From JBBQXK01 sp038209775 (GTDB lineage: Bacteria; Pseudomonadota; Alphaproteobacteria; Rhodobacterales; Rhodobacteraceae): a DNA stretch of 64,000 nt. Location of the stretch: positions 1-64,000 of the forward strand of contig JBBQXK010000008.1 in the NCBI GenBank assembly GCA_038209775.1. Reading direction: 5' to 3'. Shown here in pieces: positions 25,850 to 33,432 of this stretch. Under the pieces are notes generated by a model. It made no database searches. It was not told the origin of the DNA and saw only the letters and a list, made by a program, of their open reading frames with translations. Both the position numbers and the translations under genes were made by a program. Each line of letters starts with the position of its first letter. Within the stretch, counting starts at the first letter, position 1.

Positions 25850-27162
25850 GCCGCAAAGGATGCCTTGGCGCGGTCGGTATAGGCTTTGTAGCGGTCCTTG
25901 CGCCCCTTGCGCCCAGCTTTGGCATCGATGGGGGGGAAGAGGCCGAAGTTCACGTTCATCGGCTGGAAAGTCTTGGCATCCGCGCCGCCCGTTATGTGAT
26001 GCAGCAAGGCACCCGTCGCCGTGTCCGGCGGTGGGGGCGGCAAGGTGCGCCCCAGCATCTCTGCCGCCGCCATCCGCCCCGCCAAAAGCCCCATCGCGGC
26101 ACTTTCGACATAGCCCTCGACGCCCGTGATCTGCCCGGCAAAGCGGATGTTAGGGCGCAGCTTCAGCCGCATCTGCGCGTCCAGAAGCGTGGGCGAGTTG
26201 ATGAAGGTGTTCCGGTGGATGCCCCCTAGGCGCGCGAACGACGCCTCCTCCAACCCCGGAATCATCCTGAAAACATCCACTTGCGCGCCGTGCTTCATCT
26301 TGGTCTGGAAGCCCACGATGTTGAACAGGGTGCCAAGCGCATTGTCCCTGCGCAACTGGACGACCGCATAGGGTTTTTCTGGACGGTGCGGGTTGGTCAG
26401 GCCAACAGGTTTCATCGGGCCAAAGCGCAACGTCTCGCGTCCGCGCTCGGCCATCACCTCGATGGGCAGGCAGCCGTCAAAATATCCCGCCGTCTCGCCT
26501 GCGTGAAACGTGGTCTTGTCGGCTGCAAGGATCGCATCGATGAAGGCGTTGTACTGGACCCGGTCCATCGGACAGTTGATGTAGGCAGTCTGTTCTTCAG
26601 GGGTCTCGCCTTTGTCATAGCGCGACTGCATCCAGGCCAGCCCCATGTCGATGCTGTCAGAATGCACGATGGGGGCGATGGCGTCAAAGAATGCCAATGC
26701 CTCGGCACCGGTTGCAGCACGGATGCTGTCAGCCAAGGCACCAGAGGTCAAAGGCCCGGTGGCGACGATCCATTTTCCGGTCGAGGGAAGGTCCGTAACC
26801 TCCTCAAAAGACGTCGAAATCAGCGGATGCTCGCGCAGGCGCCCAGTCACGCTTTCGGCGAAGGGGTCGCGGTCCACGGCCAAGGCGCCGCCTGCAGGCA
26901 GCCGGTGTTTTGCGGCCATTTCCATGATGAGGCCGCCCGCCGCCCGCATCTCCCAATGCAAAAGGCCTACCGCATTGCGCTCGTCATCATCCGAGCGGAA
27001 CGAGTTCGAACAAACCATTTCAGCAAAATTTCCGGTCCGGTGGGCAAAGGTTCCGACGCCCGGGCGCATCTCGTGGATCACCACCGGCACGCCCATTTCC
27101 GCCGCTTGCCAGGCCGCCTCGGAACCCGCCATGCCGCCGCCGATGATGTGAAGGGGATCCAT
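25837..27162 (-). CDS. trmFO: Methylenetetrahydrofolate-tRNA-(uracil-54-C5)-methyltransferase TrmFO
   Basis: 441 aa. TrmFO makes ribothymidine at U54 of tRNA using methylenetetrahydrofolate and FADH2. The FAD-binding IIGGGMAGSEAAWQAAE opens the protein; VIHEMRP, CSNSFRSDD and INCPMDRVQYNAF are strongly conserved family segments, as is the late VEGYVESAAMGLLAG. Length fits (about 440). It shares a transcription unit with gyrA, the next small gene and gluQ. Confidence 0.95.
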   Translation of the reverse strand: MDPLHIIGGGMAGSEAAWQAAEMGVPVVIHEMRPGVGTFAHRTGNFAEMVCSNSFRSDDDERNAVGLLHWEMRAAGGLIMEMAAKHRLPAGGALAVDRDPFAESVTGRLREHPLISTSFEEVTDLPSTGKWIVATGPLTSGALADSIRAATGAEALAFFDAIAPIVHSDSIDMGLAWMQSRYDKGETPEEQTAYINCPMDRVQYNAFIDAILAADKTTFHAGETAGYFDGCLPIEVMAERGRETLRFGPMKPVGLTNPHRPEKPYAVVQLRRDNALGTLFNIVGFQTKMKHGAQVDVFRMIPGLEEASFARLGGIHRNTFINSPTLLDAQMRLKLRPNIRFAGQITGVEGYVESAAMGLLAGRMAAAEMLGRTLPPPPPDTATGALLHHITGGADAKTFQPMNVNFGLFPPIDAKAGRKGRKDRYKAYTDRAKASFAAWLT

Positions 27163-27171
27163 TTGCGCGGT

Positions 27172-27474
27172 CTATCCCTGCCGCCGGTGCACTTCAAGAC
27201 GCTGCGCTTGAACAAAGGCCGCGCGGTCGGGGATCGCCACGCCCAGCGATTGTGCCTTTGCAAAGAACCCCTCGGCAGGCAACCCGAACCCAAGTCGGGC
27301 ACGGCACACAACCGCGCGAAAGGGGAGCCCTGCAGCGGCATCGACTTCCATCAGCCGTTCAAGACCTGCGGTCAATTCGGCCATGCTTACCCCCAGCTCC
27401 CGGGCCAATGCGCCATAAGTCATTGTATCGGCGCGCAATGCCAGATCGGCCAGCCGCACCTCAACCGGTGTCAC
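27172..27474 (-). CDS. Unrecognised 100-aa protein between gyrA and trmFO
   Basis: 100 aa. The first ~40 residues (LADLALRADTMTYGALARELGVSMAELTAGLERL) look like a winged-helix or HTH fold, with no clear family. The C-terminal part (GFGLPAEGFFAKAQSLGV) is not recognised. The start overlaps the gyrA stop by four bases, implying translational coupling, and trmFO begins 10 bp after the end. Small genes in this position are frequent in related genomes in my memory, but no function is known to me. Confidence 0.7.
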   Translation of the reverse strand: MTPVEVRLADLALRADTMTYGALARELGVSMAELTAGLERLMEVDAAAGLPFRAVVCRARLGFGLPAEGFFAKAQSLGVAIPDRAAFVQAQRLEVHRRQG

Positions 27475-30185
27475 GCGGGATCGTCTCCCTGCTCCGCCAC
27501 CCGAGCCACCGACACAACCTCCTCCTCCGCCGCCACGTTGAACACCCGCACCCCACCGGCCGCGCGCGACCGGAACGACACCTGATCGACCGGCACGCGA
27601 ATCGACTGGCCGGTCGAGGTAGCCAGCATGATCTGGTCGGACAGCGTGACCGGGAACGAGGCCACGATACGACCGCCCCTAGGCCCGGGCGAGATTGCCT
27701 TGACGCCCATCCCGCCGCGCCCGCGCACCGGATAATCGTGGCTGGACGACAGCTTGCCCGATCCGCCTTTGGTCACAGTCAGGATCAGATCCTCGGCCGC
27801 AGACATCGCGGCATAGCGTTCTGGGGACAACTGGCCAGCAGGTACATCGTCGTCGTCTTCGTCCGTTTCATCCTCGGTGATTCCGGCCACCAGGCGGCGC
27901 TGCTTGAGGTAGGCGGCGCGTTCGGATGGATCGGCCTCGAAATGCCGGATGATCGCCATCGACACCACGCGGTCGTCGGTTGCCAGCCGGATGCCACGCA
28001 CCCCGGTTGAACCGCGCGACTTGAACACCCTGATTTCATTGGTGGAAAACCGGATTGCGCGGCCAAGTGCGGTGACTAGCATGACATCGTCATTCTCGTC
28101 GGCGATTGCGGCATTCACCAGAAACACGCCTTCGGGCAGGTTCATCGCGATCTTGCCGTTGCGTTTCACGTTGGTGAAATCCGACAGGTCGTTCTGGCGC
28201 ACATCGCCGTCGCTGGTGGCAAAGACGATCTGCAGGGTCGCCCATTCCTCTTCGGGCACGTCCACTGGCATCAGGGCGGCGATGGACACGCCGCCCTCGA
28301 TCGGCAGGATGTTCACGATGGCCTTGCCCCGCGCCGTGCGCCCCGCAAGCGGCAGGCGCCAGGTCTTGAGTTTGTAGACCATGCCATCGGTTGTGAAGAA
28401 CAAGAGCCAAGTATGCGTATTTGCAACAAAAAGGGTCGTTACAACATCGTCTTCCTTGGTCTGCATACTGGCCAGACCTTTGCCGCCCCGGTTCTGCGCA
28501 CGGAACTCGGCAAGGGGGGTGCGCTTGATGTAGCCGCCCGAGGTGATGGTCACGACCATATCCTCGCGCTCGATCAGGTCTTCGTCTTCCATGTCGCCCG
28601 ACCAGTCGACAATCTCGGTCCGGCGGGGGACGGCGAACAGCGCGCGCACCTCGCGCAACTCATCCGAAATGATCGCCATGATCCGGTCGCGCGAGCCGAG
28701 GATTTCGAGGAAGTCGCGGATTTTCCCTGCAAGTTCAGCCAGTTCGTCGGTGACTTCCTTGACGCCAAGTGCGGTCAGGCGTTGCAGGCGCAGGTCCAGA
28801 ATGGCGCGGGCCTGGATCTCGGACAGGTTATAGGTGCCGTCCTCGTTGATCGTGTGGGTGGGGTCGTCGATCAGTTTGATGTAGCCCGCAATGTCCTGCG
28901 CGGGCCAGCGGCGGGTCATCAGGTGTTCGCGGGCCTCTGACGCATCGGCAGAGGCGCGGATGGTGCGGACAACCTCGTCAACGTTCGACACGGCAACCGC
29001 CAGACCGCAGAGGATATGGCTGCGTTCGCGGGCCCGACGAAGTTCAAAGGCGGTGCGGCGTGCCACAACTTCCTCGCGGAAGGTGATGAAATACGTAAGA
29101 AAATCGCGCAAGGTCAGTTGTTCAGGGCGGCCGCCGTTCAGGGCCAGCATGTTGCAGCCAAAGCTGACCTGCATCGGGCTGAAGCGGTAAAGCTGGTTCA
29201 GGACGACGTCCGCTGTTGCGTCGCGTTTCAGTTCGATCACCACGCGCACACCGATGCGGTCGGATTCGTCCTGGACGTGGGAGATGCCTTCGATCTTTTT
29301 CTCGCGGACCGCTTCGGCGATGATTTCGATCATCCGCGACTTGTTCACCTGATAGGGAACCTCGTCGATGATGATGGCATAGCGGTCTTTGCGGAGTTCC
29401 TCGATATGGGTCTTGGCGCGGATGATGACCGAGCCGCGACCCTCCAGATAGGCCTTTCTTGCGCCGGACCTACCAAGGATGGTGGCACCTGTGGGGAAAT
29501 CGGGGGCGGGGATGATCTCCATCAGCGCCTCCATCGACAGGTCGGGGTTGTCGATCAGGGCCAGCGTGCCGTCGATGACCTCGCCCAGATTGTGGGGCGG
29601 GATGTTGGTGGCCATGCCGACGGCGATACCGCCCGCGCCATTGACCAGCATGTTCGGAAAGCGGGCGGGAAGGACGGTGGGTTCACGGTCTTTTCCGTCA
29701 TAATTGTCCTGAAAATCGACGGTGTCCTTGTCGATATCGGCCAGAAGAAAGGCCGCAGGCTTGTCCATACGGACCTCGGTATAGCGCATGGCAGCGGCGT
29801 TGTCGCCGTCCATCGAGCCGAAATTTCCCTGTCCGTCCAGTAGCTTGAGCGACATCGAGAATGGTTGCGCCATACGCACCAGAGCGTCGTAGATCGCAGA
29901 ATCGCCGTGGGGGTGGTACTTGCCCATGGTGTCGCCGACGGGGCGGGCGGATTTGCGGTAGGCCTTGTCGTGGGTGTTGCCGGAATCCTGCATTGCGTAA
30001 AGAATGCGCCGATGCACAGGCTTTAATCCGTCGCGCAGGTCGGGGATGGCGCGGCTGACGATCACGCTCATCGCGTAGTCGAGGTAGGCCGTTTTCATCT
30101 CATCCGCGATGGAAACCTGCGGGCCGAGATGCGGGTTTATCGGCTTTTCTTCAGGCTTTTCAATGTCGTCCGGGGTGTCGCTCAT
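27471..30185 (-). CDS. gyrA: DNA gyrase subunit A
   Basis: 904 aa. GyrA breaks and rejoins DNA; the catalytic Tyr lies in AAAMRYTEVRM. The quinolone-determining region reads HPHGDSAIYDALVRMAQ, so the Ser and Asp equivalent to E. coli Ser83 and Asp87 are unchanged. The C-terminal beta-pinwheel (about 530-880) has repeats, and the GyrA-box reads QNRGGKG rather than the common QRRGGKG. Length is normal. It heads the minus-strand unit gyrA, unknown gene, trmFO, gluQ. Confidence 0.97.
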   Translation of the reverse strand: MSDTPDDIEKPEEKPINPHLGPQVSIADEMKTAYLDYAMSVIVSRAIPDLRDGLKPVHRRILYAMQDSGNTHDKAYRKSARPVGDTMGKYHPHGDSAIYDALVRMAQPFSMSLKLLDGQGNFGSMDGDNAAAMRYTEVRMDKPAAFLLADIDKDTVDFQDNYDGKDREPTVLPARFPNMLVNGAGGIAVGMATNIPPHNLGEVIDGTLALIDNPDLSMEALMEIIPAPDFPTGATILGRSGARKAYLEGRGSVIIRAKTHIEELRKDRYAIIIDEVPYQVNKSRMIEIIAEAVREKKIEGISHVQDESDRIGVRVVIELKRDATADVVLNQLYRFSPMQVSFGCNMLALNGGRPEQLTLRDFLTYFITFREEVVARRTAFELRRARERSHILCGLAVAVSNVDEVVRTIRASADASEAREHLMTRRWPAQDIAGYIKLIDDPTHTINEDGTYNLSEIQARAILDLRLQRLTALGVKEVTDELAELAGKIRDFLEILGSRDRIMAIISDELREVRALFAVPRRTEIVDWSGDMEDEDLIEREDMVVTITSGGYIKRTPLAEFRAQNRGGKGLASMQTKEDDVVTTLFVANTHTWLLFFTTDGMVYKLKTWRLPLAGRTARGKAIVNILPIEGGVSIAALMPVDVPEEEWATLQIVFATSDGDVRQNDLSDFTNVKRNGKIAMNLPEGVFLVNAAIADENDDVMLVTALGRAIRFSTNEIRVFKSRGSTGVRGIRLATDDRVVSMAIIRHFEADPSERAAYLKQRRLVAGITEDETDEDDDDVPAGQLSPERYAAMSAAEDLILTVTKGGSGKLSSSHDYPVRGRGGMGVKAISPGPRGGRIVASFPVTLSDQIMLATSTGQSIRVPVDQVSFRSRAAGGVRVFNVAAEEEVVSVARVAEQGDDPA

Positions 30186-30365
30186 GCGGCGGGGGGCCTG
30201 CTGTTGGAGGGGTTGGCAAGACCTTACACCATGGCGGACAGGGGCCGCAAGGCGGTGGCGAAGCGTCGTTGGCAGCCGTGACGGGTGAGTGACAACATAT
30301 TGTTTTTATTGACGTTTTGTGACGATGGCGCATCATTTTTATTGGGGGGCAGGATGGAGAATGGG

Positions 30366-30647
30366 ATGACTGCAGCGACCACACGCAACGAGACGGAGCT
30401 GATGCTGAAGGGGTACGGGCTGACGACGGCGCAGATTTACTATCGGATGCCCGATTATCGCAATGTTCTCAATACCTTCGTCTGGCAGAAGTACGATCTG
30501 GCACCCGATTATCCCGAGTTGTTCAAGTTCATCGAGTTCTGGCAGAGCAGCATCGAGGGGCCGCTGCATTCTGTGCAGTTCGCCCATCGCAAGCTGATCG
30601 GGCCGGGTGAGTGGCGGCATGTGAAGGGCGAGTTTCTGCTGCATTAG
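30366..30647 (+). CDS. Usg-family protein
   Basis: 93 aa. The sequence LMLKGYGLTTAQIYYRMPDY, then WQKYDLAPDYPELFKFIEFWQ and ending HSVQFAHRKLIGPGEW, matches the alphaproteobacterial Usg family, whose molecular function is unknown to me. The ATG at 30366 is chosen because GGAG lies six bases upstream; in-frame starts at 30285 and 30354 have weaker support. It is divergent from gyrA, and the 180-bp gap is unusually AT-rich for this genome, consistent with two promoters. Confidence 0.88.
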   Translation: MTAATTRNETELMLKGYGLTTAQIYYRMPDYRNVLNTFVWQKYDLAPDYPELFKFIEFWQSSIEGPLHSVQFAHRKLIGPGEWRHVKGEFLLH

Positions 30648-30651
30648 GGGC

Positions 30652-30695
30652 ATGCACAACGCATGCACAACCGATGCACACCCCGTGCATACGCC
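30652..30695. repeat. Four copies of an 11-bp repeat with TGCA core
   Basis: TGCA recurs every 11 bp at 30653, 30664, 30675 and 30686. The units read ATGCACAACGC, ATGCACAACCG, ATGCACACCCC and GTGCATACGCC, decaying from left to right. The array fills the gap between the convergent usg and ornithine cyclodeaminase stop codons. The helical-turn spacing could suit a phased protein-binding array, but a simple slippage repeat is equally possible. Confidence 0.7.
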
Positions 30696-30704
30696 GATGC
30701 GGGT

Positions 30705-31736
30705 CTAGCTGGCGCGCAGGATCATGCCGAAGAGGTCGCGCGGATCGTCAGGGTCGGCGATCATGTCGAGGTTTTCGAACAAGCCGGTCTCGCGGGCGCG
30801 GGCCAGCACATAACGGAGTGCCGCGAAATCTTCGATGGCGAAACCGACGCTGTCGAAGAGGGTTACTTGTGCCGGGGAGGTGCGGCCTGCGACCTGACCG
30901 CAGATGACCTGCCACAACTCGGTGACGGGGTGGTCGGGGGGCAGTTGCTGAATCTCGCCCTCGATGCGGGTCTGGGCGGGGTATTCGACGAAGATCTGCG
31001 AGCGCAGCAGAATGTCACGGTGCAACTCGGTCTTGCCGGGGCAATCGCCGCCGACGCCGTTGATGTGGACGCCCGACCCAAGCATGTTGTCGGTCAGGAT
31101 GGTGGCGTTGGTCTTGTCGGCGGTGACGGTGGTGATGATTTGTGCGCCAAGGATCGCCTCTTCGGCGGTCTTGCATGACACGATCTTCAACCCCGACCCC
31201 GCCAGATTGCGCGCGCATTTTTCGGTGGCGGCGGGGTCGATGTCGTAAAGGCGCATTTCGGTCAGGCCGCAGATCGCCTTGAAGGCGAGCGCCTGAAACT
31301 CGGCCTGCGCGCCGTTGCCGATCAGGGCCATGGTGGTGGCGCCTTTGGGGGCAAGCCATTTCGCGGCCATGGCCGAGGTGGCGGCGGTGCGCAGGGCGGT
31401 GAGGATGGTCATTTCGGACAGAAGGACGGGGTAGCCCGTGGCGACATCGGCCAGAAGGCCGAAGGCGGTGACGGTCTGGAGGCCGCGCTTCATGTTGGAC
31501 GGGTGGCCATTGACGTATTTGAAGCCGTAGGTTTCGCCGTCGGAGGTGGGCATGAGTTCGATCACGCCGACATCGGAGTGGGATGCGATGCGGGGGGTCT
31601 TGTCGAACAGGGGCCAGCGGCGGAAGTCAGCCTCAATCTCAGCCTCAAGGTCGCGCAGCATGCGTTCGATGCCGAGGTGGAGGACCAGTTTCATCATCTT
31701 GTCGACGGACACGAAGGGGACGAGGTTCAGCATCAT
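30705..31736 (-). CDS. Ornithine cyclodeaminase
   Basis: 343 aa. The enzyme converts ornithine to proline and ammonia with NAD+ as bound cofactor. KYVNGHPSNMKRGLQT (substrate region), the Rossmann segment ALIGNGAQAEFQALAF and TVTADKTNATIL with HINGVGGDCPGKTEL follow the OCD/mu-crystallin family pattern; GGDCPGKTEL is what separates true OCD from simple relatives. The start ATG overlaps the arginase stop, so the two make a coupled arginine-to-proline route. An ATG one codon later is equally possible. Confidence 0.92.
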   Translation of the reverse strand: MMLNLVPFVSVDKMMKLVLHLGIERMLRDLEAEIEADFRRWPLFDKTPRIASHSDVGVIELMPTSDGETYGFKYVNGHPSNMKRGLQTVTAFGLLADVATGYPVLLSEMTILTALRTAATSAMAAKWLAPKGATTMALIGNGAQAEFQALAFKAICGLTEMRLYDIDPAATEKCARNLAGSGLKIVSCKTAEEAILGAQIITTVTADKTNATILTDNMLGSGVHINGVGGDCPGKTELHRDILLRSQIFVEYPAQTRIEGEIQQLPPDHPVTELWQVICGQVAGRTSPAQVTLFDSVGFAIEDFAALRYVLARARETGLFENLDMIADPDDPRDLFGMILRAS

Positions 31737-32656
31737 TTGCTCCGGGTGGGACGGTCGAAGACCTTTTTGCCCATCAAGGACCCAACAAGGTCCACGATCA
31801 GGCGGGCGGTCATGCCGCGGTCGTCGAGGAAGGGGTTGAGTTCGACAAGGTCGAGGGATGTGACCAGACCCGATTCGTGCAGAAGCTCCATCACCAGATG
31901 CGCCTCACGGAAAGTGGTGCCACCGGGCACGGTGGTACCGACGGCGGGGGCGATGGCGGGGTCGAGGAAATCGACGTCGAGCGAGACGTGCAGCATGCCC
32001 TGGCGTTCGGCGACCAGTTCAAGGAAGGCGCGAAGGGGGGCGACGATGCCGTGTTCGTCAAGAACGCGCATGTCGTTGATCGCGATGTCATGGTCCAGAA
32101 GTGCGGCGTGTTCGGCGGGATCGACGCTGCGGATGCCGTAGAGGCAGATGCGGTCGGCGGGGATCGGGGCCGGGAAGGGGGGGAAGGCATCGAACCCCGC
32201 GCGGCCGGCGATGTAGGCCACGGGGGTTCCGTGCAGGTTGCCGCTGGTGGTGGTCATCGGCGTGTGGAAATCGGAATGGGCGTCGAGCCACAACAGGAAC
32301 AGCGGGCGGTCCTGACGTTTGGCAAAGGTGGCGGCCCCCGAGACCGAGCCCAGAGCCAGCGAATGGTCGCCACCAAGGATGATCGGCAGGGCCCCTGCCG
32401 ACAGGGCATCATCGACGCGGTCGGCGAGGGTGTCGGTCCACGCCAGGGTTTCGGCCAGCGAATGCACCGCCGGGTTGGGGTGGGGCAGGGGCGCCACGTC
32501 GGGCAAAGGCAGGTCGCCCCAGTCATCCACCGTATGGCCCATGCTGCGGATCGCCTGCGCGAGGCCGGCCACACGGTAGGCCGCCGGGCCCATCAGGCAG
32601 CCGGGGCGTTTCTGCCCGGTATCGATGGGGGCGCCGATAAGGACGGTCTGGGGCAT
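31733..32656 (-). CDS. rocF: Arginase
   Basis: 307 aa. Arginase hydrolyses arginine to ornithine and urea with a binuclear manganese site. The metal-binding motifs are all visible: GGDHSLALGS, WLDAHSDFHTP and SLDVDFLDPAIAPAVGT. The N-terminus PQTVLIGAPIDTGQKRPGCLMGP is typical. It is the first gene of a two-gene unit with ornithine cyclodeaminase, and a Lrp-type regulator is divergent from it, so control by arginine or ornithine is likely. Confidence 0.94.
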   Translation of the reverse strand: MPQTVLIGAPIDTGQKRPGCLMGPAAYRVAGLAQAIRSMGHTVDDWGDLPLPDVAPLPHPNPAVHSLAETLAWTDTLADRVDDALSAGALPIILGGDHSLALGSVSGAATFAKRQDRPLFLLWLDAHSDFHTPMTTTSGNLHGTPVAYIAGRAGFDAFPPFPAPIPADRICLYGIRSVDPAEHAALLDHDIAINDMRVLDEHGIVAPLRAFLELVAERQGMLHVSLDVDFLDPAIAPAVGTTVPGGTTFREAHLVMELLHESGLVTSLDLVELNPFLDDRGMTARLIVDLVGSLMGKKVFDRPTRSK

Positions 32657-32764
32657 GGCATTCTCCTTTCAGCGCAGGGTCTGCGCATCTTGCGGCGGTT
32701 GCCAGCGGTGAAAACGGTCGATACGGGGTATGGATTACGCGAAACGGCAAGGGAGACGACCGGA

Positions 32765-33196
32765 ATGGACGATACGGACATCCGCCTGATCGGAGAGCTG
32801 CGCCGCGACGGGCGGGCGGCGCTGTCGGATCTGGCGAACCGGCTGGGTCTGAGCCGCACCACCGTGCGGGCGCGGATGGAGCGGCTGGCGGCGCGGGGCG
32901 AGATTGCGGGGTTTAGCGTGCTGACGCGGGCGGATGTGACGGCGGCGCCGGTGCGGGGCCTGATGCTGATCGGGATCGAGGGGCGGGGGGCGGAGCGGAT
33001 CATGGCGCGGCTGAGCGGGTTGCCGCAGGTGATGGCTGTGCATTCGACCAACGGGCGGTGGGATCTGATTGCCGAACTTGGGGCGCAGACGTTGCAGGAA
33101 CTGGACGAGGTGATCTTTCGCATCCGCGAGGTCGAGGGGGTGATGTCGAGCGAGACGAACCTGTTGTTGTCGACGCGCAAGGCGGGGCGGCGGTAG
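32765..33196 (+). CDS. Lrp/AsnC-family transcriptional regulator
   Basis: 143 aa. The N-terminal HTH is MDDTDIRLIGELRRDGRAAL with LSDLANRLGLSRTTVRARMERL, and the RAM effector domain covers about residues 65-135 (LMLIGIEGRGAERIMARL). ATG at 32765 has GGGAGA eight bases before it. It is divergently transcribed from the arginase-OCD pair with a 108-bp gap, the layout of ArgR-like Lrp regulators of arginine catabolism, for which it is the likely controller. Confidence 0.9.
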   Translation: MDDTDIRLIGELRRDGRAALSDLANRLGLSRTTVRARMERLAARGEIAGFSVLTRADVTAAPVRGLMLIGIEGRGAERIMARLSGLPQVMAVHSTNGRWDLIAELGAQTLQELDEVIFRIREVEGVMSSETNLLLSTRKAGRR

Positions 33197-33237
33197 ACGC
33201 GGTTGGCCGGCGGCGCGCTTGTTCAGCCGTGGGCAAC

Positions 33238-33288
33238 GGGGGGTTTCACACCCCCCGCACCCCCCGTGGAGTATTTGTGCAAGGTGAA
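33238..33288. repeat. Short dispersed intergenic repeat of Rhodobacteraceae type with G/C hairpin
   Basis: GGGGGG (33238-33243) and CCCCCC (33251-33256) form a hairpin, followed by CCCCCCGTGGAGTATTTGTG and AAGGTGAAG. The GAGTATTT box followed by an AAG.TGAAG stretch after a C-run is a short repeat I associate with intergenic regions in this family. It lies after the Lrp gene and before tRNA-Val. Its role is unknown; it may help end transcription. Confidence 0.5.
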
Positions 33289-33347
33289 GCGGGAAGAGCG
33301 CCGCGTTCTTGCCGCCCGCTGCCGGATCGGCTAGGACGCGGGCGGCA

Positions 33348-33423
33348 GGGTGATTAGCTCAGTTGGTAGAGCGTCTCGTTTACACCGAGAATGTCGGCGG
33401 TTCGAGCCCGTCATCACCCACCA
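33348..33423 (+). tRNA. tRNA-Val (UAC)
   Basis: A full cloverleaf is visible: acceptor GGGTGAT pairs with ATCACCC, D stem GCTC/GAGC, anticodon stem TCTCG/CGAGA with loop TTTACAC (anticodon TAC), T arm GGCGG-TTCGAGC-CCGTC and an encoded CCA end. It stands alone between the arginine module and the RND operon. Confidence 0.96.
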
Positions 33424-33432
33424 TCAGCCCCC

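Noticed and set aside
31583..33196. A plus-strand 537-codon frame over the arginase region continuing into the Lrp gene
   Set aside because: Only its last 143 codons, from the ATG at 32765 preceded by GGGAGA, are the real regulator; the rest is antisense to arginase and OCD.
33238..33288. CRISPR-like repeat
   Set aside because: Only one copy in the window, with no spacer pattern and no cas genes; better seen as a dispersed intergenic repeat.
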